Assembly (NCBI RefSeq): GCF_902762735.1
Contig: NZ_CACWPP010000030.1
Coordinates: 1-33,233, forward strand
Length of the DNA stretch: 33,233 bases
From: an uncultured Ruminococcus sp.
GTDB lineage: Bacteria > Bacillota > Clostridia > Oscillospirales > Ruminococcaceae
Direction: 5' to 3'
The stretch's first letter is position 1, and every line of letters begins with the position of its first letter. The notes beneath the pieces are model-generated. The model had not been told where the DNA came from, ran no database searches, and saw only the letters and a program-made list of their open reading frames with translations. Below, piece after piece: positions 24,617 to 33,033 of the stretch. Position numbers and translations under genes: made by a program.

Positions 24617-24976
24617 ATGAACACTGAACTTCTCAGCAGATTTGGCGGGCTTGCCGTCGGCTGTATCATTATAATGGGGCTTATCGTGCTGGCTTGTCTT
24701 GTCACGCCTAAACTCGCAAAATGGATAGAGAAGAAAAATCCCGCTCTTGCCGAGAAGATAGAGCAGAGAGGTGTCGCGCCCGAAAGGGCAGACAATGCCG
24801 AAGAGGGAAATCCTCCCCGCGAATATGAAGCGCACAGCGCTTTTGAAGCCTCAAAGGAAGAGGGCTTTGACCCCAATTACAAGATATACAACGAGGACAT
24901 ATATGCGCTGAATTTGGGCAGAAAAAAGAAGAATGCCGAAGCATTGCAGGAGGAAAGCGGCGATGAAGATAAATGA
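24617..24976 (+). CDS. Small single-pass membrane protein of unknown function
   Basis: 119 aa from ATG 24617 with AGAGGT 6 nt upstream. The frame opens earlier at 24578 but without a ribosome site. One membrane segment about residues 8-30, then a charged cytoplasmic tail (KWIEKKNPALAEKIEQRG). No family was recognised. It overlaps the next gene by 14 nt, so the two are probably co-expressed. Confidence 0.65.
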   Translation: MNTELLSRFGGLAVGCIIIMGLIVLACLVTPKLAKWIEKKNPALAEKIEQRGVAPERADNAEEGNPPREYEAHSAFEASKEEGFDPNYKIYNEDIYALNLGRKKKNAEALQEESGDEDK

Positions 24977-25565
24977 AAAAGCGCTCCGTAATGCGGTCAG
25001 CAGGATAAACGCGGATAATGATGCGGGCGGATATACGCTTTTGCTGGCGTGGCTGCTTTTGCGCGATGACAAAGCCGCAGTGCTTATCGACCGCCGCGAG
25101 AAAGCTGACAGCGGGAACGAGGTCTTGCTGTTTGACCTGAACGGCAGACAGTGTTTCGGTCAGCATTGTGAGAGAACTGTTGATGAGAGCTATTTTGAAG
25201 CGACAGACTTCTTTGAACGGGCATACATCGGCGGCGCGGAAGATGTCATAAATTTTGACAGCGAGGATATGGACGGTCTTATCGCGGAAGAACTGCGGGA
25301 CATTTATTCGATGTATGAGAATGAGGATAAGTTTGTCCGCGAAGTGCCGATAAAAGAGGTGCGGTATGTTTGCAGTATATTCAAGCTGAACATGCTGTTC
25401 GGGATAGATACGGACGAACTTTGTGACTCGTTTTTTCTGCGGTATGCTGTGCTTGACGAAAATGGCAGTACCGTTCAGTATCACGATGTTGAATATCTGC
25501 CCGATGATGAACAGCCATACGGGTGTTTGTATATTGATGATATTATCCTTGACGGTAAGGAATGA
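24963..25565 (+). CDS. Hypothetical acidic protein
   Basis: 200 aa. The start at 24963 has AGGAGG 8 nt upstream, inside the end of the previous gene. The protein is acidic, rich in D and E, without membrane segments or a signal. No known motif was recognised. The composition matches the host genes, not the A/T-rich island downstream. Confidence 0.65.
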   Translation: MKINEKALRNAVSRINADNDAGGYTLLLAWLLLRDDKAAVLIDRREKADSGNEVLLFDLNGRQCFGQHCERTVDESYFEATDFFERAYIGGAEDVINFDSEDMDGLIAEELRDIYSMYENEDKFVREVPIKEVRYVCSIFKLNMLFGIDTDELCDSFFLRYAVLDENGSTVQYHDVEYLPDDEQPYGCLYIDDIILDGKE

Positions 25566-25623
25566 TATAAGTAAAAAGTGGCGGTTTGAACTCGCCGTAC
25601 ATATATTTAGGAGTTGAAAAAAT

Positions 25624-25890
25624 ATGGCAAAGAACAAGAAAATGGTCGATGCGATAACCTCAATGGACGAGGATTTCGCAAAGTGGTACACCGACATCTG
25701 TACAAAGGCTGAACTGATAGCCTACACAAGCGTTAAGGGCTGTATGGTAATAAGACCTTACGGCTACGCTATATGGGAGCATATACAGCGCCTTCTGGAC
25801 ACCAGATTCAAGGAAATGGGTCACGAGAATGTCTGCATGCCCATGTTCATTCCCGAAAGCCTATACCTGTTATTTATGGACACGCTCTAA
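25624..25890 (+). pseudogene. proS: Prolyl-tRNA synthetase, N-terminal fragment
   Basis: 88 codons. The first about 79 residues match the start of the eukaryote/archaea-type ProS ([20 protein letters not shown], then [17 protein letters not shown] and [11 protein letters not shown]). After PES (base 25860) the family sequence is lost and a ten-residue unrelated tail ends at 25890. Intact ProS is about 480 residues, so all catalytic motifs 2 and 3 and the anticodon domain are missing. AGGAG precedes the ATG. The break coincides with the start of A/T-rich, foreign-looking DNA. The cell must have another proline enzyme if this is a true chromosome state. Confidence 0.8.
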
Positions 25891-25928
25891 GTGACCTTTA
25901 CCGATAGCCCATAAATATAATAACAGAA

Positions 25929-25991
25929 ACACGGCAAACTGATAGGACGTACTTCTTTGATTGATTTGCACCGTTTGCCGTGTGCTTTTTT
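25929..25991 (+). terminator. Strong terminator at the island boundary
   Basis: An 11-bp perfect stem (ACACGGCAAAC 25929-25939 with GTTTGCCGTGT 25973-25983) is followed by GC and six T. A second partial copy of the 3' arm with its T run (TTGCCGTGTG then seven T) lies at 26004-26020, as if part of the terminator had been duplicated. It shields the island from read-through. Confidence 0.85.
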
Positions 25992-26030
25992 AATAATGTT
26001 ATGTTGCCGTGTGTTTTTTTAAATAATCTC

Positions 26031-26059
26031 TTGACATTCAAATGTATATGTGATATAAC
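26031..26059 (+). promoter_or_regulatory. Promoter of the radical SAM/glycosyltransferase operon
   Basis: TTGACA (26031-26036), 17-nt spacer, TATAAC (26054-26059), TGA in the extended -10 position. It directly follows the terminator. The transcript would start near 26066. Confidence 0.8.
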
Positions 26060-26310
26060 AATAAGTAAAACATATGCTCAATTTGCTTGTTTTGGAAATG
26101 TTTGTGTTCTTTCTTCAACGAGTCAGATAAGTTGGTTATAAGCTGTGCTAGTATCTTGCAAACTCTAAATCCATATTGATGATAAACAGCGATATTGTGC
26201 GACAGATTTTTACTTGCAAAACAAAATTCAAGTTATAGATTCTCGAAATACTAGAACTCAAACAAATATTCAATATGTGTCTATTGGTTACAGATTGACT
26301 GGAGGTTTAT
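26060..26310 (+). other. 245-nt untranslated leader of the island operon
   Basis: A/T-rich leader without strong hairpins. Two tiny open frames (26074-26130, 18 codons, Leu/Phe-rich; 26179-26238, 19 codons with one Cys) have no ribosome site. GGAGG lies 5 nt before the first gene at 26311. The length suggests room for post-transcriptional control, but no known element was seen. Confidence 0.4.
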
Positions 26311-27282
26311 ATGTTAAATTTTGAAGAGTTAGGTTTTACTGAAAAAAAATACTATGATTTCCCTAATATTATTAACCTTGAAGTATTCCGTGGAGCCTGT
26401 CCATGTTCTTGTGTTCACTGCCCTGTAGGTAAAACTCCTCAGGCTCAGCGTACTGAACGATTCGGCTCAAATTCTATTTCGATAGAAAGATTGGAACACG
26501 TCATACAAGAAATTTCAAAATGGGAGCATAGTACAATACGAATTCATTCGGTAGGAGATCCAATACTTTGGGACAATCTTGTTCCTGCAATTCAGCTTAT
26601 ACATAACTATAATGTTAGAAGTTGGATCTTCACTTCACTCGTTACAAAAGATGCTTTTGTGTTGGAAGCATTATGTAAATATAATAGCATTATAGAAGTT
26701 TCAGTAAACAGTGTAGATGCGGAAGATTACAAAAGAACTAAAGGTATTGATGCATTTCAGCTTGTTAAAGATAATATAGCATATATGGCGAGTTATATAT
26801 CTAAGAATCAGTTGAAAACCAGATTAATTGTATCTCGAGTTCAGAGTGAAGATGAGTTAAGGGATAATGCATTTGTAGATTATTGGAAGCAAACAGGTCT
26901 TGTTGCAGATGCCTTTGTTCGCAAATATCACAATTACAATAATCTTTTATCATCTAAAAACTCAGAGAAGCAGAAATGCAGTTCTTGCCTTGTTCACTGG
27001 ATGCGTTTCAATATTGCATATGATGGTACAGTAGTAACTTGCTTTAATGAGTTGTTCCATAAAGTATTACGCAATGATGTTGTTCTCGGTAATATTGAAA
27101 ACAATTCAATTTACGAGATTTGGCACAGTGAAAAGATGGCTAAATTGAGAGCAGCTGATTTATCAGGATACAAAAACAACGAGTATGCTGATGACTTCCC
27201 ATGCCGTAACTGTTTCTCTTGCCAGCCATATGACGGAAAACGTGAAACAAGTGAGAGTCAGATAAATAAAATGGATGGATAA
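26311..27282 (+). CDS. Radical SAM protein with SPASM-like C-terminus
   Basis: 323 aa. The radical SAM [4Fe-4S] motif CX3CX2C is C30-C34-C37 (with an extra C32), preceded by LEVFRGAC. Further on are HSVGDP (SAM-binding GGE-like position) and SVNSVDAEDYKRTKG. The C-terminus has a SPASM-type set: CSSC, then a C in DGTVVTCFNE, LGNIENNSIYEIWHSEKM, and CRNCFSC, enough ligands for auxiliary iron-sulfur centres. SPASM enzymes include peptide maturases and alcohol dehydrogenases such as BtrN of butirosin synthesis (single auxiliary cluster). With glycosyltransferase and deacetylase neighbours, oxidation of a sugar or cyclitol is my preferred reading. First gene of the operon, with GGAGG 5 nt before ATG. 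Confidence 0.88.
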   Translation: MLNFEELGFTEKKYYDFPNIINLEVFRGACPCSCVHCPVGKTPQAQRTERFGSNSISIERLEHVIQEISKWEHSTIRIHSVGDPILWDNLVPAIQLIHNYNVRSWIFTSLVTKDAFVLEALCKYNSIIEVSVNSVDAEDYKRTKGIDAFQLVKDNIAYMASYISKNQLKTRLIVSRVQSEDELRDNAFVDYWKQTGLVADAFVRKYHNYNNLLSSKNSEKQKCSSCLVHWMRFNIAYDGTVVTCFNELFHKVLRNDVVLGNIENNSIYEIWHSEKMAKLRAADLSGYKNNEYADDFPCRNCFSCQPYDGKRETSESQINKMDG

Positions 27283-28570
27283 AATGATTAATAAGACTGT
27301 ATTATTTATAAAAACACCCGTTCCAATGTTAAAAGATGACAGACTAGAGCCTGATATGGGTATGCTTTACTGTGCTTCATATGTAAAAAAACATTGTAAT
27401 GTTGATGTAGTGTATGTAGACTTATCTGTAGATGATAAAAGCGTACTCATGAAATATTTAGATAATTGTTCTATCTATTGTTTTTCTAGTTTTACAGCGA
27501 ACTATCACCTTACAAAACAGATTGTTGAGGAATTACGAAAAGTAGCATTAAGTGACAGCGTGTTTATTGTTGGCGGACACCATGCTACAGCATTACCAAA
27601 TGAAGTATCGAATGATTTTGATTATGTAATTACTGGTGAAGGTGAATTGGCGGAAGCTGAACTTATTTCATTGTTAATCGAGGGCAAAAAGCCCGAAACA
27701 AAAATAATCAAAGGAAAATGCATTGAAAATCTTGATGATGCGGGTTGGATAGACTATACGCTCGTCGATTTGGATAAATACACACGAAAAGTAAAGGGGC
27801 AAAAATCAATTTCGATCTTAACTTCTCGTGGCTGTCCTTATAGATGTGAATTTTGTAATAGTACTTTAATGCGAGAATATAAAACTGTTCGTTTTAGATC
27901 AGCCAAAGATGTTGTATCTGAAATACTCTATTTGTATCATAATTATAATTATACCAGTTTCAGAATTCAAGATGATATATTTAGTATTAACCGGAAAAGA
28001 TTAACAGAAATAGCCAATTCTCTAGAAGGCTATAACTTTTCTTTCAGATGTTTTGCAAGAGTTGATAATATAGATGAAGAAATACTATTGGACTTCAAAA
28101 GAATGGGGATTTTTCACTTATCGTTTGGCGTTGAGTCAGGCAGTCAAAAAATCTTAAACTTAATGAACAAAGGAACAAAGGTTGAAGACATTAGACACAG
28201 CATAAAGTTAGCGAAAGAATACGGTATGAAGTGCCGAGTTTATTTAATAGCTGGATACCCGGGCGAAACAATAGAAACATTAGATGAGACAATTTCTCTT
28301 ATTAAAGAGGTAAAACCTGATGATGTTTCCGTTTATCCATTGATTCCCTATCCCGGCACTCCACTGTTTGCAAACCCATCAAAATATGGCATTGTTAATA
28401 TTGATAAGGATTTTTCAAAGTATTATCAAATCTACGGCGATAAGCAAAGTGGTTATGTTTTTGAAACGAATGATATGGATTTGGACAAGCTTAAATTCTT
28501 TAGAGACTATTTGGTGAAGGGAATTGCTGATGTATGTCCTTGGGCTATAGATGACGAGGAAAATAGATGA
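27275..28570 (+). CDS. B12-binding-type radical SAM enzyme
   Basis: 431 aa from ATG 27275, which overlaps the previous stop by 8 nt. ATG 27284 is possible too. Residues 1-150 look like a Rossmann cobalamin-binding domain (MGMLYCASYVKKH, IVGGHHATALPNE, YVITGEGE), but the classical DxHxxG histidine is not seen, as in many BchE-like proteins. The radical SAM core has C187-C191-C194 in GCPYRCEFC, then QDDIF and FGVESGSQKILNLMNKG, typical of this class. Such enzymes methylate unactivated carbons or rearrange rings. The substrate is unknown; context suggests the sugar product of the operon. Confidence 0.88.
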   Translation: MDKMINKTVLFIKTPVPMLKDDRLEPDMGMLYCASYVKKHCNVDVVYVDLSVDDKSVLMKYLDNCSIYCFSSFTANYHLTKQIVEELRKVALSDSVFIVGGHHATALPNEVSNDFDYVITGEGELAEAELISLLIEGKKPETKIIKGKCIENLDDAGWIDYTLVDLDKYTRKVKGQKSISILTSRGCPYRCEFCNSTLMREYKTVRFRSAKDVVSEILYLYHNYNYTSFRIQDDIFSINRKRLTEIANSLEGYNFSFRCFARVDNIDEEILLDFKRMGIFHLSFGVESGSQKILNLMNKGTKVEDIRHSIKLAKEYGMKCRVYLIAGYPGETIETLDETISLIKEVKPDDVSVYPLIPYPGTPLFANPSKYGIVNIDKDFSKYYQIYGDKQSGYVFETNDMDLDKLKFFRDYLVKGIADVCPWAIDDEENR

Positions 28571-29979
28571 ATACATTAAAAGCATCAAGTTTGATATTAT
28601 TAACAGTTGATAATAAAATAGTATTGCAACTTAGAGATGATGATCCTCATATTCATTTTTCTGGGAAATGGGGGTTAATCGGAGGTGCCTCAAATATTAA
28701 TGAGACACCTCGTTCCTGTATGTTAAGAGAATGTTTTGAAGAAACACAATGGATACCAAAATTTATTATAAAGCTTTTTGTAATTACTGAGCATTGCGAA
28801 GAAACGGTTTATTTTTCCGTTGTAGATGATATTACTGCATTAAAATGCATAGAAGGCAAGGAGCTGCGTGCATTTGAAATAGCTGAAATCAATTCAATAA
28901 ATATATCTTCTTATCATAAATTCATAATAAATAAATTTTTAAATTGTAAAAGATGCAATCGTAACATATCTGAAATCAGTATTCTATTTTATACTAAATT
29001 GTTGGATAATGCTTTTGGCGGTTATATTACAGCCGGACAGAGTATCTATAGATTGTTATCTAAGCACTGCAATGTTACTCTAGTTACCGAAAGAATGATA
29101 GATCAGATTTCAGATACTAATCGGCATTATGATCTTTTGGTGTTTAATGGAACATACGAAAAGACCGACTCATTTAAAAAGCTTAGACGTATTTGTAATC
29201 AAGTGTGGTGTTATGAACACAACAACATCAATACTGAGAATCAAGCAGAAATGCTATCTCGTTTTGTTTCCTCCGATCGAATCATAGTACCTTCTCTGTT
29301 TCTTAATAAACTAATACTGCCTTTTACAATAGAAAATACAGCTTTATCTCCCTCCGTACTCCCAATTCCAATAGATGAAAGCGTTTTTTTATACGCCCCA
29401 TTAACATTTAGTAATACAGTAAAATTCTGTACATTTTGCGCAATAAAATCAATACGTCGTCTTGAAGATAATATTCTTATAATAAAATCACTTAGAGAAA
29501 GAGGGTATAATTGCTATTATCACATATATGGCGACATTCCTTTTAACGGTGATGTAGAGTATAAGAATAGAATATGTAAATTGATTTCAGATTTAGATTT
29601 AACCAACTGCATTTCTATTTTTAAACCTGTTTTCTCTCAAAAGGAAATTGCTTGCTTGATGAAACAATATCATTTTTATTTGGATTTATCAGCCAAAGAA
29701 ACTTATGGGCAAGCAAAATTGGAGGCTTTGTTTTCAGGTCTCGGTTTAATTATGCCTTTTACCGAAAATAATGTTAATCTTGTTCCAAATGATTATGATT
29801 TTTATAGTGGAACTATCGCTGATGTTGCTGATAAAGTTGCTAAACGAATTGACAATTTTTGCCGCTTTCCTATAGAAGAAAACAAATGCAGAGAAAACGC
29901 TCGATCATTTGCAATAAATCAGTATTCAGATACGGCTGTATGGTCTATAATGGAGAATATGTATTATGAATTTATATGA
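28567..29979 (+). CDS. Nudix hydrolase-glycosyltransferase (GT4) fusion
   Basis: 470 aa. Residues 1-135 are a Nudix domain: the box GX5EX7REUXEE is exact (G40, E46, R54, E55, E58, E59), while the usual glycine after it is Q61. From about 140 to the end is a GT-B glycosyltransferase of the GT4 type, with the nucleotide-sugar motif EX7E (E378, E386 in AKETYGQAKLEALFSG). Nudix domains cleave nucleoside diphosphate-X bonds. Joined to a transferase, this could supply or proof-read a sugar donor or hydrolyse a nucleotide-activated acceptor. The start overlaps the previous stop as ATGA. I do not recall this fusion as a characterised enzyme. Confidence 0.85.
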   Translation: MNTLKASSLILLTVDNKIVLQLRDDDPHIHFSGKWGLIGGASNINETPRSCMLRECFEETQWIPKFIIKLFVITEHCEETVYFSVVDDITALKCIEGKELRAFEIAEINSINISSYHKFIINKFLNCKRCNRNISEISILFYTKLLDNAFGGYITAGQSIYRLLSKHCNVTLVTERMIDQISDTNRHYDLLVFNGTYEKTDSFKKLRRICNQVWCYEHNNINTENQAEMLSRFVSSDRIIVPSLFLNKLILPFTIENTALSPSVLPIPIDESVFLYAPLTFSNTVKFCTFCAIKSIRRLEDNILIIKSLRERGYNCYYHIYGDIPFNGDVEYKNRICKLISDLDLTNCISIFKPVFSQKEIACLMKQYHFYLDLSAKETYGQAKLEALFSGLGLIMPFTENNVNLVPNDYDFYSGTIADVADKVAKRIDNFCRFPIEENKCRENARSFAINQYSDTAVWSIMENMYYEFI

Positions 29980-30697
29980 CTGTATTATATTTGTTGCCCA
30001 TCCCGATGATGCTTTTCTAGGAATGGGTGGAACACTATATAAATTATCGTTATTTAGTAACGTGTTATTAGTTTGTGCATCTAATGGCGAAAATGGAAAC
30101 AATTTACAAGGAAAGGACAGACTAGAGGAACTAAATAAATCATCTAAATTATTTAGCATCGACTTTATTTCCTTAGAATTAACTGATGGAGAACTTATAT
30201 ATAATCAGCAAAAATTATATCTTCTTTTTTTAGATATATTAAAAAGGAATAACCCCAAATACATTTATACTCATCATCCAAATGACAAACACAATGATCA
30301 TGTTGCTGTTTATAGAAGTTGCATAACAGCTATTGATTCTTTGTGGCACCATCACAAGACAAATACGCTTTTATCACACACGTTTTGCTTCACACCAATC
30401 CACATAGATTTCTGCGATTTAAAAAAACTAGACTACAATACTTTTTACGACATTAGCGATTGTATTAAGCAAAAAGAAGAAGCACTAAAGTACCACATAT
30501 CTCAAATGCCATATATAGAAAAAAATATGAGTAAACACTTAGCATTATCAAAATTTCTAGGTGTATTATGTGGGTGTGAATTCGTAGAAGCATTTTATGA
30601 ATGTCGTAGCGAAAATGTCAAATCTTTGGATTCACTATTAGGAAAGGATGATATGCTTGAAACAATACGAAAGGAGCTTGATTGTTCAAGTTTGTAA
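29966..30697 (+). CDS. PIG-L/LmbE-type N-acetylglucosamine deacetylase
   Basis: 243 aa. Zinc site HPDD at residues 12-15 (with Ala where many members have Glu) followed by GMGGT, and the second metal motif HPNDKHNDH ending in H112. This is the pattern of MshB, BshB, BtrD and PIG-L, which remove acetyl from a GlcNAc linked to inositol, malate, cyclitol or lipid. It overlaps the end of the GT4 gene by 14 nt. In mycothiol, bacillithiol and 2-deoxystreptamine pathways a GT adds GlcNAc and this enzyme then unmasks the amine, so I infer the same two-step order here. Confidence 0.88.
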   Translation: MNLYDCIIFVAHPDDAFLGMGGTLYKLSLFSNVLLVCASNGENGNNLQGKDRLEELNKSSKLFSIDFISLELTDGELIYNQQKLYLLFLDILKRNNPKYIYTHHPNDKHNDHVAVYRSCITAIDSLWHHHKTNTLLSHTFCFTPIHIDFCDLKKLDYNTFYDISDCIKQKEEALKYHISQMPYIEKNMSKHLALSKFLGVLCGCEFVEAFYECRSENVKSLDSLLGKDDMLETIRKELDCSSL

Positions 30698-31514
30698 TAG
30701 GTGTCCTTGTCATTGTCCAGGATGTTATAATATTCCATCTAAAACAGAAATACGTACATCAGCAATTTTACGATTTCTTGAACAATACAAAACTGAATTT
30801 AATGCGAATAAAATAACGCTAAGTGGTGGAGATCCTTTTCTAAAAGATGATTTATCCTTCATAATAGATGAACTATTTACACAAGGTTGGAATATATCAT
30901 TAGACGGAATCGGAAGTACACTGTTGAAAAGAAAGGGAGAGACGAAACTACTTTCAAGTCTAAAAAAAATACGTTTTTTAGGTTTACCACTTGATGGTAT
31001 AAACGATACTACAATACAATTATTCCGCAACGGAGTGCATTTTGAAGAATGCGTTGAATCAATTCGTTTTGCATCTTCTGTTGAAATTCCGATTTGTATT
31101 AACACCGTCGTCCATGCTAAAAACATTTATGAGATAGCAGGTATTTTCCATGTCATAAATCAAATAGAATGTGTAAAAAAATGGCAATTATTTCAATATA
31201 TGGCTATTGGACCAGGTGGCATTTCAAATAAAAAGTTTTTTTCCGTGACTGAGGAGCAGTTTTTGATGATAGAAAATTATTGTAACTCAATAAAAGAAAG
31301 TCACATCATTATCGAACCTAAATCAGTAACGCATCGAAAAAATAAATACCTGCTTATTGGAAGCGATGGGGTATTATGGTATCCTAATCAAACTCTTTCA
31401 TCTGAGTGGCAAACTACTGAAGACGAAAATGATCAAAGGGTTATCTTAGGCAGCATAGAAGATCGTTATATAATAAAAAAAATCAAGGAGCTGAATGAAA
31501 ATAAAAGAATATAG
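30648..31514 (+). CDS. Radical SAM protein, short type without SPASM
   Basis: 288 aa. CX3CX2C is C19-C23-C26 (CPCHCPGC), close to the N-terminus as in activating-enzyme-like proteins, and the SAM motif is LSGGDPF. The latter half (QLFQYMAIGPGG, then KYLLIGSDGVLWYPNQ) lacks further cysteines, so no auxiliary clusters are expected. The start at 30648 overlaps the deacetylase by 50 nt and has AGGAAAGG very close. No better start exists before C19 apart from TTG 30681, so the true start is uncertain. The reaction is unknown. It may be an oxidation or deamination of the shared intermediate. Confidence 0.82.
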   Translation: MICLKQYERSLIVQVCNRCPCHCPGCYNIPSKTEIRTSAILRFLEQYKTEFNANKITLSGGDPFLKDDLSFIIDELFTQGWNISLDGIGSTLLKRKGETKLLSSLKKIRFLGLPLDGINDTTIQLFRNGVHFEECVESIRFASSVEIPICINTVVHAKNIYEIAGIFHVINQIECVKKWQLFQYMAIGPGGISNKKFFSVTEEQFLMIENYCNSIKESHIIIEPKSVTHRKNKYLLIGSDGVLWYPNQTLSSEWQTTEDENDQRVILGSIEDRYIIKKIKELNENKRI

Positions 31515-32025
31515 ATTTTTAGATGGTTCAATAGTTACCGTTCCTGACAATACTTGTCGAGGTTGTTATTTGGAAAAGAATACTATAATGCTAGAAGAGC
31601 TTAATCCAATTTGGCAAAATAAAGACTATATCATCAGGCAAGATGCCGAATGTCCTGTACCAGGTTTTTATATTATCTCTGCTCGAAAGCACATTAACAC
31701 AATCGGGGATTTATCTCAAAAGCAGTCAAGTGATTTAGGGATTATTCTCAATAGACTGAGAATATCAATGATGAATTCTATTGACGTAAAACGTGTTCAT
31801 ATTATTCTTGAAGAAAGAATATATGAGCCACATTTACATATATGGATGTTACCTTTATGGAAATGCATTATGGAAAAGTATTCAATTGATCCAAAAGTGT
31901 GGAATTCAAACATTTTTGATTATATTAATCTTTTCACATACGAAGAAAATAAAGACAGAATACTTTCATTTAATAGAGTAATGAGAGAATCATTAAATAA
32001 TGATCAAATAATGAAACAGTTATAG
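31495..32025 (+). CDS. HIT-like protein with altered histidine triad
   Basis: 176 aa. The core IIRQDAECPVPGFYIISARKH and PHLHIWMLP resembles the HIT superfamily. The triad HxHxH is H113-L-H115-I-W117: the middle histidine, which carries the nucleotide in HIT enzymes, is kept, and the third is Trp. An N-terminal C21-C24 pair (CRGC) occurs where many HIT proteins have a zinc-binding Cys pair. Family roles include nucleotide hydrolysis and nucleotidyl transfer (GalT, APA). Here it could activate a sugar phosphate. The ATG has AAGGAG 4 nt upstream and overlaps the previous gene by 20 nt. Confidence 0.7.
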   Translation: MKIKEYRFLDGSIVTVPDNTCRGCYLEKNTIMLEELNPIWQNKDYIIRQDAECPVPGFYIISARKHINTIGDLSQKQSSDLGIILNRLRISMMNSIDVKRVHIILEERIYEPHLHIWMLPLWKCIMEKYSIDPKVWNSNIFDYINLFTYEENKDRILSFNRVMRESLNNDQIMKQL

Positions 32026-32039
32026 GCGAGGTTTGAAAC

Positions 32040-33020
32040 ATGAATAAAGTAATGGTTACCGGTGGTGCAGGTTATATTGGAAGTCATATTGTTCGCAAAC
32101 TCGCTGAAAGTGGATATTATGTACTATCACTTGACAAAGCTCCCCCTCTCAGAATAGAACATGAAAGAATAATTGAATATACTATCGACTTAAAAAACAC
32201 AGTGGAACTTGATAAGCTTTTTAAGGAGAATACCGATATAGAATGTATAATTCATTGTGCAGGCGAACTAGGAATCAAACGCTCTTTCCTTGAAAAAGAA
32301 TTATTCTATTCTGAAAACGTGTATGCAATGGATTGCTTGCTAAATGCTATGATACAGAATAAGATTCATAATATCATTTTTTCATCATCTGCAGCTGTTT
32401 ACCCAAACTCAAATAAACCGCTCGCAGAAGGTACTGTTTTATATCCGGAATATATGTCCCCATATTCCCTTTCTAAATATATAGGTGAAGAAAAACTAAG
32501 GAGTATTTCTTCTCAATACGGAATTAATTATATTGCATTTAGGTATTTTAATATTTGGGGATGCGATTTGTATAATCCTAGTATCGTAAAAAAATATCTG
32601 GAAATTGACAATATATTGCCTAATCTTATTAATGTGTCAAATAGGAATAACAGCATTATAATTAATGGAAATGATTATGACACCGTTGATGGAACTTGTG
32701 TCAGAGATTACTTAGATGTTAGAGAACTTGCTAGATTGCATATAATGGCTTTAAAACGCTTAACAAGTTCAGGTTGGGCACATGATCTCAATGGGGTTTA
32801 TAATGCTGGTTCAGGTAATGAATTAAGTGTTTTCCAACTGATTAACATATTCAATCATATAACAGGTGCATCTATGACGCCAATATATGCTGAACGACGT
32901 AATGGAGATGCAAGCTATTTATGTGCAAACATTGAAAAGACTCGTAAAACTTTTTCTTGGAATCCACAGATTAACTATGAAGAATTGATATCTTCTCTTT
33001 GGAACGCTAATTCTATTTGA
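32040..33020 (+). CDS. NAD-dependent epimerase/dehydratase, GalE-like (extended SDR)
   Basis: 326 aa. Rossmann motif GGAGYIG (8-14), the conserved IIHCAGE and SSSAAVYP stretches (serine of the catalytic triad), YSLSK with Y142 and K146, and the NAG/DGTCVRDYLDV segment typical of UDP-glucose 4-epimerases. It interconverts UDP-hexose or UDP-GlcNAc epimers with bound NAD. It lies 14 nt after the HIT-like gene, with GCGAGG upstream, and ends the operon. It probably provides the nucleotide sugar for the Nudix-GT4 protein. Confidence 0.92.
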   Translation: MNKVMVTGGAGYIGSHIVRKLAESGYYVLSLDKAPPLRIEHERIIEYTIDLKNTVELDKLFKENTDIECIIHCAGELGIKRSFLEKELFYSENVYAMDCLLNAMIQNKIHNIIFSSSAAVYPNSNKPLAEGTVLYPEYMSPYSLSKYIGEEKLRSISSQYGINYIAFRYFNIWGCDLYNPSIVKKYLEIDNILPNLINVSNRNNSIIINGNDYDTVDGTCVRDYLDVRELARLHIMALKRLTSSGWAHDLNGVYNAGSGNELSVFQLINIFNHITGASMTPIYAERRNGDASYLCANIEKTRKTFSWNPQINYEELISSLWNANSI

Positions 33021-33033
33021 GATTTTTACCACT

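Noticed and set aside
26074-26238. Two small open frames in the island leader as possible RiPP precursor peptides for the radical SAM enzymes
   Set aside because: No ribosome sites, no leader/core pattern, and the other genes point to sugar chemistry.
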